From: Osmia lignaria lignaria
Taxonomy: Eukaryota; Arthropoda; Insecta; Hymenoptera; Megachilidae
NCBI RefSeq assembly: GCF_051020975.1
Contig: NC_135032.1
Span: forward strand, 10,850,001-10,914,000
Length of the DNA stretch: 64,000 bases
Reading direction: 5' to 3'
Of this stretch, positions 39,501 to 51,228 are shown piece after piece. The notes under the pieces are model-generated. The model was not told where the DNA came from. It saw only the letters and a list, made by a program, of their open reading frames with translations, and made no database searches. The translations under genes and the position numbers were made by a program. The first letter of the stretch is position 1. The number at the start of each line of letters is the position of its first letter.

Positions 39501-41400
39501 AAAGAAGGCAAGAGTAAATTCCAAGCACCTGGACCATGATACTCTTTAATGTACCATCCTGATTCAAATGTAAACCTAACAGAATAAAAAGCATCGTTCC
39601 AATCTCCGTCCGCGTGTCCCAATGAATTCATAATTTTCGAGATGGAAAATTGCGATGGCCGTGTATCAGAACCGCGTCGATTCATCGTGGCTGCCGCAAT
39701 TTGGTGTTGTACGTGCTGTTAGCAAACCGACGGCTACATATTGATGCCCTCTGGGCCCAGTGTCGGTAAATTAATAGAGGCAGCGTTAGGTTCAATCGAT
39801 GATACGCAATAAACTGATGAAATCGTTATTGCACAGGCTGGTATTATTTAATCAGCGATGCATACTTCATTCAAGCACAATTTTCTGAATAACCGTGTAT
39901 AACTAGATGTTCGAATAACACGGCGTCGCTGCCCGTGCTGCTCCATTGTTCATCGACGTCGATGGTACACTGTAGGACGCATCGTTAATGACACCGACAA
40001 GCACCGGTGCACCGCGACGTCCGGAGAGACTGACACACGTCTGCGTCTCGATTTTCTCTTTTTTTTTCTTTTTTCATCAGACACATCGGCGTGGACGAAG
40101 TTTCCTGGTCGAAAGTGGAACTTTGCAACACCGTTTGAACGTCGGCGAACAGTGGTCCCAGACTCGCAGGACGGAAGGGACACATCAGAGGGAGACGAAC
40201 GTCTCCTTTCGCCTCTCTCGTACTCCTCCTTCGATAATCTTCCGTTGTTTCTTCGCCCTTTGTCACGGGAAGCAACATAGCGTTACACGTGTTCACTCCC
40301 CTCGCTAAACTGCTAAGCGTGCACCTGACAGCTAATAGGCAACGGTGATTCGCGCGCGACGCGGAAATAGCGGGTGAGTTTATTAAAGTCCGACTTCCGT
40401 TGGTACGAAACGAAAAATTTCATTCGAACACCCCTCTTGCCGCCTAAGACGCTTCTTTCACCCTGTTTATTCTCGGCCCGCGGTCGCTTTTGTCTGCGCT
40501 TTTTTATTTCCTCCGAGCCGCTGGAAACGTTGTAATACAACCAGTTAACGAGTCCCCGTCGAAGGTACTTTGAATAAGACGTCCAACGTCGCTGTGGTTT
40601 TATTGAAGGATTTAGGAGAGGCACAATCTCCTCATCCAAGACGGTGTATACAGTTTATTTCAATCTTTAGACCGGCTGTGTCGCGAGTTTCGAAAAGGTG
40701 CTCCACAATGCGAGTCATTCAATCGGACGAAGCACAGTTCCCTTCGAAATATACGCGAATATCTCGACCTGAATGCCCGATCTTTGTTTCATCCGTTCCG
40801 TGTGTGCTTGTAATCGAGCTTGACAAAGAAGCTGATGTAATTCTGAAATTAATACGCGTTATTATAACGAACCGTATACAAACGGGACGGAATTCAAGAT
40901 ACGGCCGAGCGGTCTTGAATACAAATTGAAACGGGAAGGTTCTCCAAAATGAACGGGGATAATACGAAAATTCATTTTTCCGCTCACGCAGACCTCGACC
41001 GGCTAACATCCCCTGTTAAATCTCCTCGTCTTTGTTACACATTCCCCTGGACACGGATTATATTCCCGTGACGTCCGATCCGGAACTCGTGACACGGTGT
41101 TACTTCTAATGTCCCCGCGGGGTTAAGTTCTTATCCAAATTTGCAGAGAAGATCATCCATGGTGTGCTCCAAGTCGTGGATAGATTAGAAATCGATATCC
41201 CATAGTGGACTTGATCGGTTTACAATAGAGATACCACGAAGGCTAACGAGGCATCGGCACCCTCGATCGCCCTTCGTTGATATTAGAAATAACTACCAGA
41301 GGAAGTTTACCCTTCGCCAGTTGCCTTCGAAGACCTCCGGTACACCCACACTCGCACCGAGCAGCACCGTTCAACCACCGTCGTCAAACTGCCAGACTGG
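33521..41400. other. Non-coding stretch
   Basis: No supported gene. It contains a TTAA-flanked MITE-like element (34,495-34,692) and three GCCGCCAT/GCGCCAT words around 34,423-34,776. A CCATCCTGTATA at 37,763, similar to one end of the 58,993 element, may be an orphan MITE end. Several overlapping open frames at 35,000-36,200 and 38,700-40,900 lie in CpG-richer DNA but lack domains and credible starts. Confidence 0.5.
34495..34692. mobile_element. piggyBac-like MITE, TTAA-flanked
   Basis: Starts TTAACACTAGGACTATT and ends GTGCCAGTCAACGTGTTAA. Read inward, the right end is CACGTTGACTGGCACAG, matching the right end of the 11,644-11,860 element. Sub-terminal ACTGG words occur at both ends. TTAA on each side is the piggyBac-type target site. 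About 195 bp with no coding capacity. Confidence 0.5.
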
Positions 41401-41439
41401 ATCGCGTTCTTTTCCAGGTGTAAGATACGTCGAAGACGA

Positions 41440-42660
41440 AGGAAAGTTCATCTAGAAATACATGGATCGTTGGTTGTAACATCTAAGGAAGGGGCGGTCG
41501 GAAGAACGGGCGACGATGTCGCGTCGGCTGGCGCTTCGTTGCTGGCCACGAGCGTGCCAGGAACTCGAGGTGGAAAACCGCAGCCGAAGCTCGGCGACGT
41601 TCTCAGTGGTCAACTTGGAATAGAGATAGGGCAGTGGTGCAGAGAGTGCGAGCGGGAACCTGCGGACGAAGATGAACGGAATACGCGCAGCCGGAATGGG
41701 GGTAAATAGAGTAGCAGAGGGCGAGAGGAGAGGCAGGAGATACAGAGAGAGAGAGATAACGATAGAGAGGGAGAAAGGTGGCAGGTGCAGGAGAGGATTC
41801 GCGTACGGGCGGGTGAGTTGTGCGTACCAATCGCGGGTGCAGGGTACGTCCGCAGGCACGCAGGAGGAGGCGAAAACCGGGTACAGCCCCAGGAACCGTG
41901 GGTTCCGGCAAACGGGACAAAACCGCCCACGCTGCTTGCCGAGAGCGGCGCGCGTCTGCTCGCGTTGCGGCGAGTGCAACACACCGAGTACCGCGCGCGA
42001 AAACGGGCTTGAACGCGACTCGGTTGGGTGGTGGCCCGCCGTTCGTCTAGTTGGAGGGAAAAGGTTGGATAGAAGTAGCGTGGAGAAGCAGAGGATGGTT
42101 TAGGTGGAAAAGAGATGGAGAGGGCGGAAGAGGGATGCGTGAAGTAGGAAGGGTGAAAATGGAAAAGGAAGAGAGGAGGATAGAGGAGAAGGAAGAAGGG
42201 TGGCGATTCGAGGTTGGAGGGGTGGAGGGTGGCGGAGGTTGGGCGACGGGGGTGGCGGCCGATTCTCGGTTGGTGGTAGTGGTGGCAAAGGCTGAAGGTG
42301 AGCGAGAGGCGGCGGAGGTGGTGGCGGCGGCGGCGGCGAACATAAAATCCCTCGCACATGCCTGGTGCATTCATTAGGGGGGATGTGCCCGTGCAGCGTA
42401 CACGTCGACCTGCATCCACGCCACCCTCTCTCTCTCTCGGCGCCACCCCTGGCCTCAGTCGCGCTCCGCGGCCAACTTGGTACACACGCCACTTTGTTGT
42501 CTCTCCCTCTCGGAGTTTCGTCCGCGTTTCAACGCCATCGACGTCGCGTCGCGAGATAATCATGCCGCGATATTTCCATTCGATCCGTCATTGATCCGTC
42601 GATTGCACGTGAACTAACGAAATAACAAAAAAAAAAAAAAAGAACACTGTTCTATTCTGT
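41440..42660. promoter_or_regulatory. GC-rich, strand-asymmetric island (promoter/leader exon?)
   Basis: GC and CpG content rise sharply. From 41,700 to 41,790 and from 42,050 to 42,345 the plus strand is almost pure G/A, passing into GGTGG and GGCGGC repeats. The complementary strand therefore yields a 317-codon Pro/Ser/His/Leu-rich open frame, which is low complexity and not called. A good donor, GCTGAAG|GTGAGC, lies at 42,298/42,299 on the plus strand. The region may be a first exon and promoter, possibly of a long fruitless transcript, since the BTB exon lies 6.4 kb downstream on the same strand. Not provable from sequence. Confidence 0.35.
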
Positions 42661-45200
42661 GCTCTCCTAATTATCTCGAGGCTCGTCGCGTTCGATCATG
42701 ACCGAGACCAGTTGAAGATACTCTCGGTGGAACATTTGCGAGTGCGTTACCGTTTTACCATCGTGTGCGCGAATGTACTGTCCATGAAGAAGACAGAGAT
42801 CGCATTTACTGCGTGAACGGAAGAGGAACGAGCGTTCGAAGAGGTGCAGCAGCAGCTCGTCCGGGTTGAACCGTCGCCGGAAGACCGTCGCTGGAAGATC
42901 ACTCCGTGGGAGGATCAACGGGAGGCTCCTTGTTTGATCGGCGTCGAGCGGCTACGGCAGGCCGACAGGATTTCATGTTCACGAATTTCAGTAAACCAGG
43001 TAACGATGCGCCAAAGCCGCCAGCACGGAATCGGCGCGTCGATTTTCAGATTTTCCTAACGACCGACGCGACGTGCTTCGCGTTTCCGCTTCGGACAGGC
43101 TATCATTCGATTTGCGCGCTCGACCTTCCTGGTTACACGCGGCGTCTCCCCGAGAGGGGAGAGCGGATACGCGCCTATTCTGTGTCCCACAAACAGCCTA
43201 CTCCAGAACCGGGGCTCATCGATCGCGAGATCTAGAGGCATGCGTCGCGTGTTCCTCCCTCTCGCTCGGACGATTCCGCTTAGAAAGAACAAGACACGCG
43301 TCGATGACGGATATACGTTTAATCAGAGTTCAATTCGCACGCGGATCTTCTTCCGTTACCACCGACGACCGTTTTATATTAGTTGGAAACCTTATCGACG
43401 CGAACCTGCGCTTGATTGCACTCCTTTTCTTTCTACTCTTTCACGTAAACCGATAATTGAATAGAAAAATCAAGGGGAAAAACGTTGGACCGAGGAAATA
43501 AGGGGAAACGTTGCTACGATCAGAATTTCACTGTTAAATTCCGTAACTGATCACCGGGCTGGATAGTTTAACGGATTTCAATAATGTGCTCGGCAAACTA
43601 GACTGCGCTTATTGGTTCGGCGTTCAATTGAAATATAAACTGGCCCGGTGGGGGGTAAAAACACGCGCTAACGTGATTGTCAATTTTCGAGAACGTTGTG
43701 CAGTTGATCGTATTTATGCGGAGTATATATATTTTTCTACGACCTACGGTATGTTTCGCAATTATCGATAAAAATGATCGAAAAACGCGAAAGGTTCGGT
43801 AACGAGTTATTTGTGGATCGAAAAATGTAGGGACTGACTTTTGCTCAATTAAACGTGTAAGCAAGTTTCGCGACTATAAACGGATTTTCGATAATACGTT
43901 CAAAGTGAAATTATATTTCATATCGTATAGTAATGCATTACGGATAAAACTAGGGAAACATCGTTCGCGACGAGTTCGGTCGAAACGTAATTATACCAAA
44001 CGCATCGTGAACGAGTGCGCAGCCGAGTGCAATTCATTATACATACTTTCTATGTAAAAATGCAATTTAACGCGCGTAACGCGTGCTAAAGCTGTCATTT
44101 GCTAGAAAAAGTTTGTTTGCACCGAACGTGGTTACAAAAATCGAAAGGGTATTGTTTTGGAAATGAAATACACTTTGGGGGATAAAAATGGTAAAGTAAC
44201 GGGTCGCAGGTAAAATGAGTTCGTGGGAGCTTTACAATGCAAATAGACGGGAAAAATGAAATTCGTGGTAATAAAGCTAGGCGAGAATTTCGGAGACAAA
44301 AGTTCGCTGACGGTGGAAGTGTTAGCTTTATTAGAATTTTCACGGGAATTATTTGCGCGATACTTTACCGGCAACGTTTCTTCCCTTATGCAAATAACGC
44401 GAAACGTACGTAGCACCTTAGACGTTGCATCCGCGGTGGACAAATATTGCAATAACGGTATATCAAGATTAATTTGTAATCTGCCGTGCGATGGTCGCAC
44501 GGAAACGATCCATAATTTATACCCTACACCGGAGCCATTCGGCCGCACCGGATTAAGCTAAAAAGATGATGCAACAACGAACAAAAATTTCGGAATTTAC
44601 ACGCCGGTTGAACTATTATCGTTTATTTTCCGTCGCTTTTGAACGCCAGACGGTCGCTTGCTCTGTGTAACGAGTTGGCCGAAGGTTTCCAACATAAATC
44701 GACGCAAACAACGTGTTTACGCTCGATCGTTTCCGAAAAAGAAGACAAGAGGGAACAGAGAGGGAATCCTGTCGCTGCATTTTCCCCTATTCGTCGAGAT
44801 GACGCGTCGATCAAAAGAAACAACCAGAGGGGGAGGAAAATTCTTTGCAATTCAGTGATCGCGGTTTTCTTTACTTCCAACGGAAAAGTCCGTTTCTTTG
44901 AGAAACTTTCCATTCGTAGATCAAACGTTCAAAACATGTTCCTTCTCTTTCCAAGGCCGGTTGTAGCCAAGAAAATAGTCGAGCGTCGCATCCTACCCTT
45001 TTACAGAGATAGTATACATTACGCGGTATCTCTTATCTTTAACAGGAAACTTTACGCGATTGCGCGTCGAATCTGTTGCTTTAGCTTCGAGCGTGAATTA
45101 TATATACCTTGGTTTTTTCATACGAGCTTAAGTCCAAGAAGAATATGCTAAAATCACAAATATATCGATATCAATTTCGTACAACGCGAATGAGTACATT
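42661..45200. other. CpG-richer non-coding stretch
   Basis: Numerous overlapping frames on both strands reflect the higher GC, not genes. I found no domain, no signal peptide and no phase-consistent exon pair. A poly-A run sits at about 42,627-42,641. Confidence 0.45.
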
Positions 45201-45600
45201 TTTCGTATTTAAAAAAGCGAGGTTACTTTGCTCGGAAAGATTGAATCGTTCGTGGCGCTTCGCATCGATGCGCGCGCAGCAGCGTGCGCGCATGCGCACT
45301 CAGTCGGTCCGCGCGAATCGTAGACACGTCCGCTGCACTTCCGGCGTGCAACGCGCGAAGATCGTCCCTGAAGATCTGCCAACCGCACGGAAGACAGAGA
45401 AACGATATTTCTTAGCTCTACGTCAATCAGCTCTCGTCGCGCGACTTACGTTCGCGCTAGGGCGAGATGCGGCGACGTATCGAGCCACGATACGTCGCAA
45501 CGACGACGCCTGTTCCGACTTGTTTTCCTCGTGGAACAGTCAAGGCCACCGCGAGATAATTATGCAGATAACGGTGATGCTCGCCGGTATCCCACCTGCA
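45201..45600. promoter_or_regulatory. CpG island with an NRF-1/EWG palindrome
   Basis: A dense CpG segment (CGATGCGCGCGCAGC, CGTGCGCGC) contains the perfect palindrome GCGCATGCGC at 45,288-45,297, the consensus bound by NRF-1 in vertebrates and its insect relative Erect wing. NRF-1 sites mark promoters. The nearest same-strand coding exon is the fruitless BTB exon 3.5 kb downstream. A 243-codon frame overlapping it begins at TTG and is not protein-like. Confidence 0.42.
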
Positions 45601-48096
45601 TGGAGGATCTACAGGTCCGTTCCTTTGGCTAACATTTATCTTTTACTTCTTTCTCTGTGTGTCTGTCATTTACATCGATCTTTGGTCTTCCGCTGGACCG
45701 TACGTTTTTTTGACTTTCGTCCCCCATTCGATAGACGGACGATCGTGTTAGGTAACACTTCTGCTATTCGAGAAATTTCGTTTTTTCGAATAGTACAGGC
45801 AAGTCGTTCGTGGAACCGGTTCGCGCAATTGATTGCGTAACCGCTCATTTGGTCCAGGATGATGGTACCGATACGTCTGGAAATGATATTTTGAACGATG
45901 AAGTTTATCTAGGGAGGCAATAAAATCGGGCCAGCCACGATTAAAAGGACTCGCGTAAACGTGCCGGGAGCTAACTACCGTACGCTTTCAGTAATTATTC
46001 CTCGGCGAAACGAGTAAATCCGACCTGATACCAGCAGATACGATTACTCGTTCTCTCTTCCGTTTTATTCCTATCTCTCTCCGACGCTCTCGTACGCGTG
46101 GCTCGCTAATTCTGCCGCGGACGTCCGGCTAGAAAATGAAGAATAAAAAAAAAAGAAAATACCGCGAGAAATTTTCTGGAAATAGAGTTACACGTAGCTA
46201 GCGAGCGAATACCGAGCGGATCATTTAAATTTCACTCGCGCGGAGATTTGTGAGACCTCCTTGTAATTCCTCGCATGAATTCTCGATTCGCGTAAATCGC
46301 GTCTTTGTTAAGTGAGACGTTTTCGTCAGGGATAAATATCAGATATGATTTACGAGACAGCCGGTTAAGTAGCGGAACAAAGTATCTCTTAACGAAGTTG
46401 TCATTCTGTTACCAACTGATTTGGAATTGAAAATATTGCAGGACGCCCTAACCTTATTCCCGGATCGGTTAACTTTTTCAATCCTTTAGAGACGCGTTCC
46501 GGATAAATTCAATTATACTCATTGCGTTATCCGTTTAATACACGGAATTCCTATTTAGCAGGACGTATCTTGGTCGTGGACAAGCAGGCGAATAGTAATT
46601 TCGCACGGTGCCAATCAAAGCACGGATTAAATCTGTTAATGGTCGGGCAATGCTTGTAAATCCGCACTCGAAAACCGATTAAGGAGATTTTCCCGCTACC
46701 TATTGATTTCGTACGGTTAACACGATTATCGTCCGGCCCGTATATCGGCGAAATTAATATCAGAAAGCTCGCGATTTGCGTGAATTACCGTTTATTGAAG
46801 TCAAATGAAGCCGAACAACCCCTTTGCACCGCATGATTTTCCGCGAAATGTAATTCCCTCTCATGTAAACGCGGCGCAAACTCACGTTTCTGGAAAGAAA
46901 CGAAAGAAAAAAGAAGAGAGAGAGAGAAACAAGGCAGGGAGAACCTCGTGAATTGCTTAAGCTGCTGAGATAAAAGTATCCTTCGGTTAAACAGCTTTAT
47001 GTGTTCTTTTTTTCCTTTCTTTCATTTTTTTTTTTTTATTTCGTTCTTTTGGGATGTCTAAGGAAGAAACAGGTTCTGAAAGTTCCTTTTGCAACGTCTT
47101 CTTTAAAGATCTATGAATCTCATATGCATTGCACGCGTTGCGATAAGTTTATAAGAAGTTGAACTTTTGCGTAATACCTTTATACGTTTATAACACTTTC
47201 ATATGCGTTCCGTGAAATGCTTTATGATATAAGACGCTTCTTGCTCGGTTTTTTTTTTTTGATTAATTAAACACGCCATTATCTGTACGCGAGAAAATCG
47301 TTTTGTTTATTACGATAGTCGCGAGAAAATATTATAACTCGTCGATTGAACTTTAGCGCTAAATGCAACCGCTTTAATTATTTATACTTCCGATAATATA
47401 CAGTAGGAATGCTGTCGGTGAGAGAAAAGTACTCGCATTCGTTCGACAGAATATAATTTCTGTTAAATTATCGTGCCTCGGACGGTCAATAAGATAAACG
47501 CGTTTATCTTGTCGTTAGTACAAAAGGTAATTGAATCGAATATTTATTTATTTATTTTAACGTTCGTCATTTGCGTGATCTAATCATTTCTACGTTCTAA
47601 ACGGATAGTCTCGATAGGTTATGTGTCACGTGGTCTCTATTATTATATTTTGTAGTCAAATGATTCCTTCGTATTATTGAACAATTCAATTGTTAATATA
47701 CCTAAAATTTTCAGACAAATAAAAACTGATAATTATTCGGTGTAAGTAATGCTCTTTTTATATTTCGAAGAAACGCGTAAACATCGATTACAGATATAAC
47801 GAAAGTTTTTTCGGTTCATCGTTGCATTTCATTATAATAAACATATTAATAAACACATTGATAAGAAAAGATGAATTTAATAAAGGGAAAATGATTTAGT
47901 TCAATCAAAACTGTTGCATGAAGTTCTATTGCGTGACTAGTAACGTTTGAATTCGAGCGCCCTTCGCGCCATTCCCCCCGGCAGATGCACGAAGGTCAAA
48001 AGTATTTTAAAAATAAGGCCGTAGGCATTGGCAGATTGGTATGGTAGTGGACGTTAAGGGTCGGGTGGCGTTGTAATGGCAAAAAGTTTGCGAAAG
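45601..48096. other. Non-coding stretch upstream of fruitless
   Basis: No coding exon recognised. The segment 46,120-46,900 has the mixed CpG/AATTAA composition also seen near 22 kb and may be regulatory. AT-rich sequence follows to about 47,900. A donor-like GCGAAAG|GTGAGT ends the stretch at 48,096. Confidence 0.4.
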
Positions 48097-48759
48097 GTGA
48101 GTAATCATCGGGACGATAAACAAAGTCGGGTTGGTAGTGTATACGGTGCGTTAGTTAACTGGCGCTGAGTTTAGGTAAATAAAGCCGCGTGTGAAGCGTG
48201 TTTGAATGGTTAGAAATCGAGCATCAACAAATCTAGTTTTCGCGAGAATGCTCGTGGCTAGACGAGTACGGCCGACAATGGCGCCCAAGCCTCGCGAATA
48301 TTGACATTGCCGAAAACATTATCTTCGAATATTGGATATTATCATATCCGTGGGTGAGACATACTGCGTCGCAATTAATATTCTAACCTTTTTTTCATTT
48401 GCGTTACATTTGTCCAAGTGAAATCGCGATCGAAGTAGTTTGTTGGTTTGCTTAGGTTATGCGAAAAAATGTTTTCGGCACGTATAGTAGCGACGCGTGA
48501 ACCCTGAAGGGTTTTACAGTTATACTGCAATGTGGCACATTTGCAGAAGCACGGAGGAAGTTGTGTGGGTCTAGAGTTGCGATATAATCTCCGAGAAGAT
48601 ATCGTTAAGCCGATATAGGAGAGTGTGCGTGCAGAAGGCGTGTGAGTTAACGTTTTAAGGGTTAGGGAGTCATTCTGTACTCAGGGTGATCAAAGTCTTT
48701 AGTGTGGACAGTTCAGGGCAGCTAGTTTGGTTGTAGGGTCGGGATTGGAGATAGACAAG
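48097..48759 (+). other. fru: Probable 5' UTR/leader region of fruitless
   Basis: The donor GCGAAAG|GTGAGTAAT at 48,096/48,097 and the acceptor GGTTGTAG at 48,729-48,736 could define a leader intron of about 640 bp. A tiny upstream frame (ATG at 48,076, MAKSLRK) would then end at a TAG shortly after the junction and act as a uORF. Alternatively the BTB exon extends uninterrupted upstream. A near-match to the Drosophila TRA/TRA-2 element occurs at 48,217-48,229 (10 of 13 positions), too weak alone to claim sex-specific splicing. Confidence 0.35.
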
Positions 48760-49293
48760 ATGGACCAACAGTATTGCCTACGGTGGAACAATCATCCAGC
48801 CAACCTCACAGACGTTCTCAGCTCCTTACTTGCCAGAGAGGCACTCTGCGACGTAACCCTGGCGTGTGTTGGAGAGACATTCAAGGCACACCAGACGATA
48901 CTCTCTGCATGCAGTCCATATTTTGAGAGCATTTTCCTCCAGAATACCCATCCCCATCCAATTATATTCCTGAAGGATGTCAATGACACGGAAATGAAGG
49001 CATTGCTGCACTTTATGTATAAGGGAGAAGTTAACGTTAGTCAGCATCTACTACCGATGTTCCTTAAAACAGCTGAGGCATTACAGATTAGAGGCCTCAC
49101 TGATAATAGCACTGTAAATAACAAGGCAGAAGAGAAAAGTCCATCGCCAGAACCAGAAACACAAACTGGCATTAGGCATACCGAATCGCCTAGCCTTCAA
49201 CCTCTTCCTGAAAAGAGGAAACGGAAGGCTTCTGGCAGCTATGATGTTTCTCTTAGTGGTCCTCCCAGTGAACGGTTCATGTCAGATTCTCAG
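48760..49293 (+). CDS. fru: Fruitless: BTB domain exon
   Basis: This exon encodes the first 178 residues, starting MDQQYCLRWNNHPANL, the hallmark N-terminus of the BTB/Tramtrack family. The BTB fold occupies about residues 1-120 (LCDVTLACVGETFKAHQTIL, ACSPYFESIFLQN, FMYKGEVNV). It mediates dimerisation and cofactor recruitment. After it comes a Ser/Pro-rich stretch with a basic cluster (EKRKRKASG), a likely nuclear localisation signal. The sequence agrees with my recollection of bee Fruitless. I chose ATG 48,760 because it matches the conserved family start; the frame is open a little further upstream. The exon ends ...SDSQ|GTATGT in phase 0. Fruitless is a transcription factor with a conserved role in sexual behaviour and neuronal identity. 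If the intron is retained, translation would stop at 49,413. Confidence 0.95.
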
Positions 49294-50316
49294 GTATGTC
49301 ATTTTGAATATTACATATTAATATTCTTATTTTGTGCATGTAAATATTTATGTATGTATATATTTTTGTTGCTGAATAATTTAATTTTTCTATGTATCTT
49401 TGCTTCATTTTAATTTCTTATTACCTAAATATTTATGAGTAATAAAGAGAGCATAGAAAGGTTTCTGCAAAACAGTTGGATTCATGTAACATATATGATA
49501 TTTTTTTTAATTTGAAATCTGTTTCTAATCTGTTTATGATTTCCATGTATTAATATTTGTAAACAGTAATTGCTCCATTTTATCATGTTCATTACATTGT
49601 ATACATGTGTAATATTAGTAGAGTAATTCATGATTAAAGTGATGAAAAAACCTTACCATTCCTTACAATACATGCAGAAGTTATGAAATGCTTTTTATAT
49701 TTTCCATTATAAAGCAAAAAATAAATCAGTTATCATTTATTGAGTTTATTGGTATTAATTAGTTGTGTAAGTTAAGGTCTCCGCTATTGCATGTATAATT
49801 ACGTTATAATATCAAGTGAAAACTAGTTTATCAGTTCTCGAAAATTATTTTCAAAACATATGCTCCCGCGTGCTTGCGCGCGTGCGTTCGTGCATGCGTG
49901 CGTCGTAGGTACACGTACGTAGTCACATGGATACGTGCAAAACTTTTTATGTAGGTAGCGCTTAAAATTCAAAGATAATGATCGAATTTTATTATCATTA
50001 AACTATATGTGTAGCTGATTGCACAGCTTTTCAAATATCTGTATTTGTAACCTTGAAGTAAAACGCAAATAATCTTTCAATATCACTTCTGTCATATACT
50101 GATCCTTAAAATATAATTACATTCTAACCAATTCTTATCTATTCATATTAGGATTTCATAAAAATTTTTATAAATATCATGCAGATAATTTATTTTTAGA
50201 TAATCAGAAATATATTTTTGATATCTGTTTTGATAACAGATATTCTAACAGATATATTTAAACATACAGTTTTAGCACTTTTAAAATTTATAACCATTTC
50301 ATTTTATTGTTTTCAG
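49294..50316 (+). other. fru: fruitless intron with alternating purine/pyrimidine tract
   Basis: AT-rich intron between the BTB and first linker exons. It contains an unusual run of alternating GC/GT/CG words at about 49,866-49,906 (GCGTGCTTGCGCGCGTGCG), capable of Z-DNA. No exon seen. Confidence 0.7.
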
Positions 50317-50496
50317 GCATCCTCACAATGTAGTTACAAATCAAGCCCTCCCGTGATTCCAAAGTTAAATAATGCCATGGGAGGTGAGATGGAAGATGGT
50401 GGTCGACCTATGTCTCCTGCATCACAGCCGCAACCTTCTATCAAGCAAGAATTAGATCATCACTTACCAGACTTCCATGACAACATTTCCCTCCCA
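50317..50496 (+). CDS. fru: Fruitless: first linker exon
   Basis: A 60-codon exon between TTTTCAG and GTAAGT, phase 0 at both ends, so it can be joined or skipped without changing frame. The peptide starts ASSQCSYKSSPPVIPKL and ends HDNISLP. It is a Pro/Ser/Glu-rich linker with IKQE at residues 46-49, which fits the Psi-K-x-E SUMO-acceptor consensus (IKQE). It matches the region that follows the BTB exon in bee Fruitless. Downstream it can be spliced to the exon at 53,016 or, keeping phase, to the alternative terminal exon at 51,229. Intron retention would add about 21 residues and stop at 50,562. Confidence 0.9.
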
Positions 50497-51228
50497 GTAA
50501 GTAACTCTCTCTTCAATATTTGTAATGGAAGTAATATTATAGTGTGCATGTTGAAAATGTAGCTTGTAGCATGTAGTCAATTTGTAGTAATTCCTAGGTT
50601 TACTTGTATCATGAATATGCTTGTTCAGTATTAAATCTATGCACTATACATTTTTGATTTTAAAAAGAAATGATTTATGTTCAATAAATTATTAAAGGAA
50701 ATAAATTAAAGGTTTTTTCAATGCAATATTTATAATTTTACAAATTTTTTTTTATTTAAGTGTCTGATAGATCAGGTATTATTTAAGAATTTTTTTTAGC
50801 ATTTGGTACATATAGATAGTATTCATTTCAAAGTAGTTCTGAGTTGGTGTAAAATTTTTAATATTATTTTTTTATTTAGTTCTCTGTGCTGTGTACTGTT
50901 TCTATTTCAGCATGTCATTTTATACATATTCTCTTGCTACTATACTTTGTAATCTGTCCACCAAAATAACTATTTCCTCATGCATAGCTTCTAAGCTATT
51001 CATGAAATTACATATTTCATCAAATATAACATGTTCAAGATACAAAGTTTCGTTACTCTTCCCATAATTAATGATATCCCACTGTTATCCTCTACAATTA
51101 TTCAATCCAAAGAAACATGGGAAGGAAGGGATGTTTAAATAGAGATAAAAAATTGGCTTCTTATATGCTAAAAGACAAAATCAAAGATGTGTTGATTAAA
51201 CACATATCCTTTCCTTCTCTGTTGACAG
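50497..51228 (+). other. fru: fruitless intron
   Basis: AT-rich intron ending in a good polypyrimidine tract (CCTTTCCTTCTCTGTTGACAG) before the alternative terminal exon. Nothing else seen. Confidence 0.75.

Noticed and set aside
41452..41982. 176-codon minus-strand frame with an apparent leucine-rich stretch
   Set aside because: The Leu/Ser/Pro run comes from CTCTCT simple sequence; not a membrane protein.
41610..42563. 317-codon open frame on the minus strand
   Set aside because: It is Pro/Ser/His/Leu/Arg-rich low complexity that arises from the polypyrimidine strand. Other frames over the same DNA are equally open, and there is no domain.
44639..45151. 170-codon open frame on the plus strand
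   Set aside because: No domain, no splice context, in CpG-richer DNA with overlapping frames on the other strand.
45109..45840. 243-codon open frame on the plus strand
   Set aside because: Starts at TTG, no recognisable domain, lies across a CpG island where stop codons are rare.
48076..48096. MAKSLRK start as the first exon of an LLP-homolog-like gene
   Set aside because: Seven residues are too few, and no following basic exon in phase was found; more likely a uORF in the fruitless leader.
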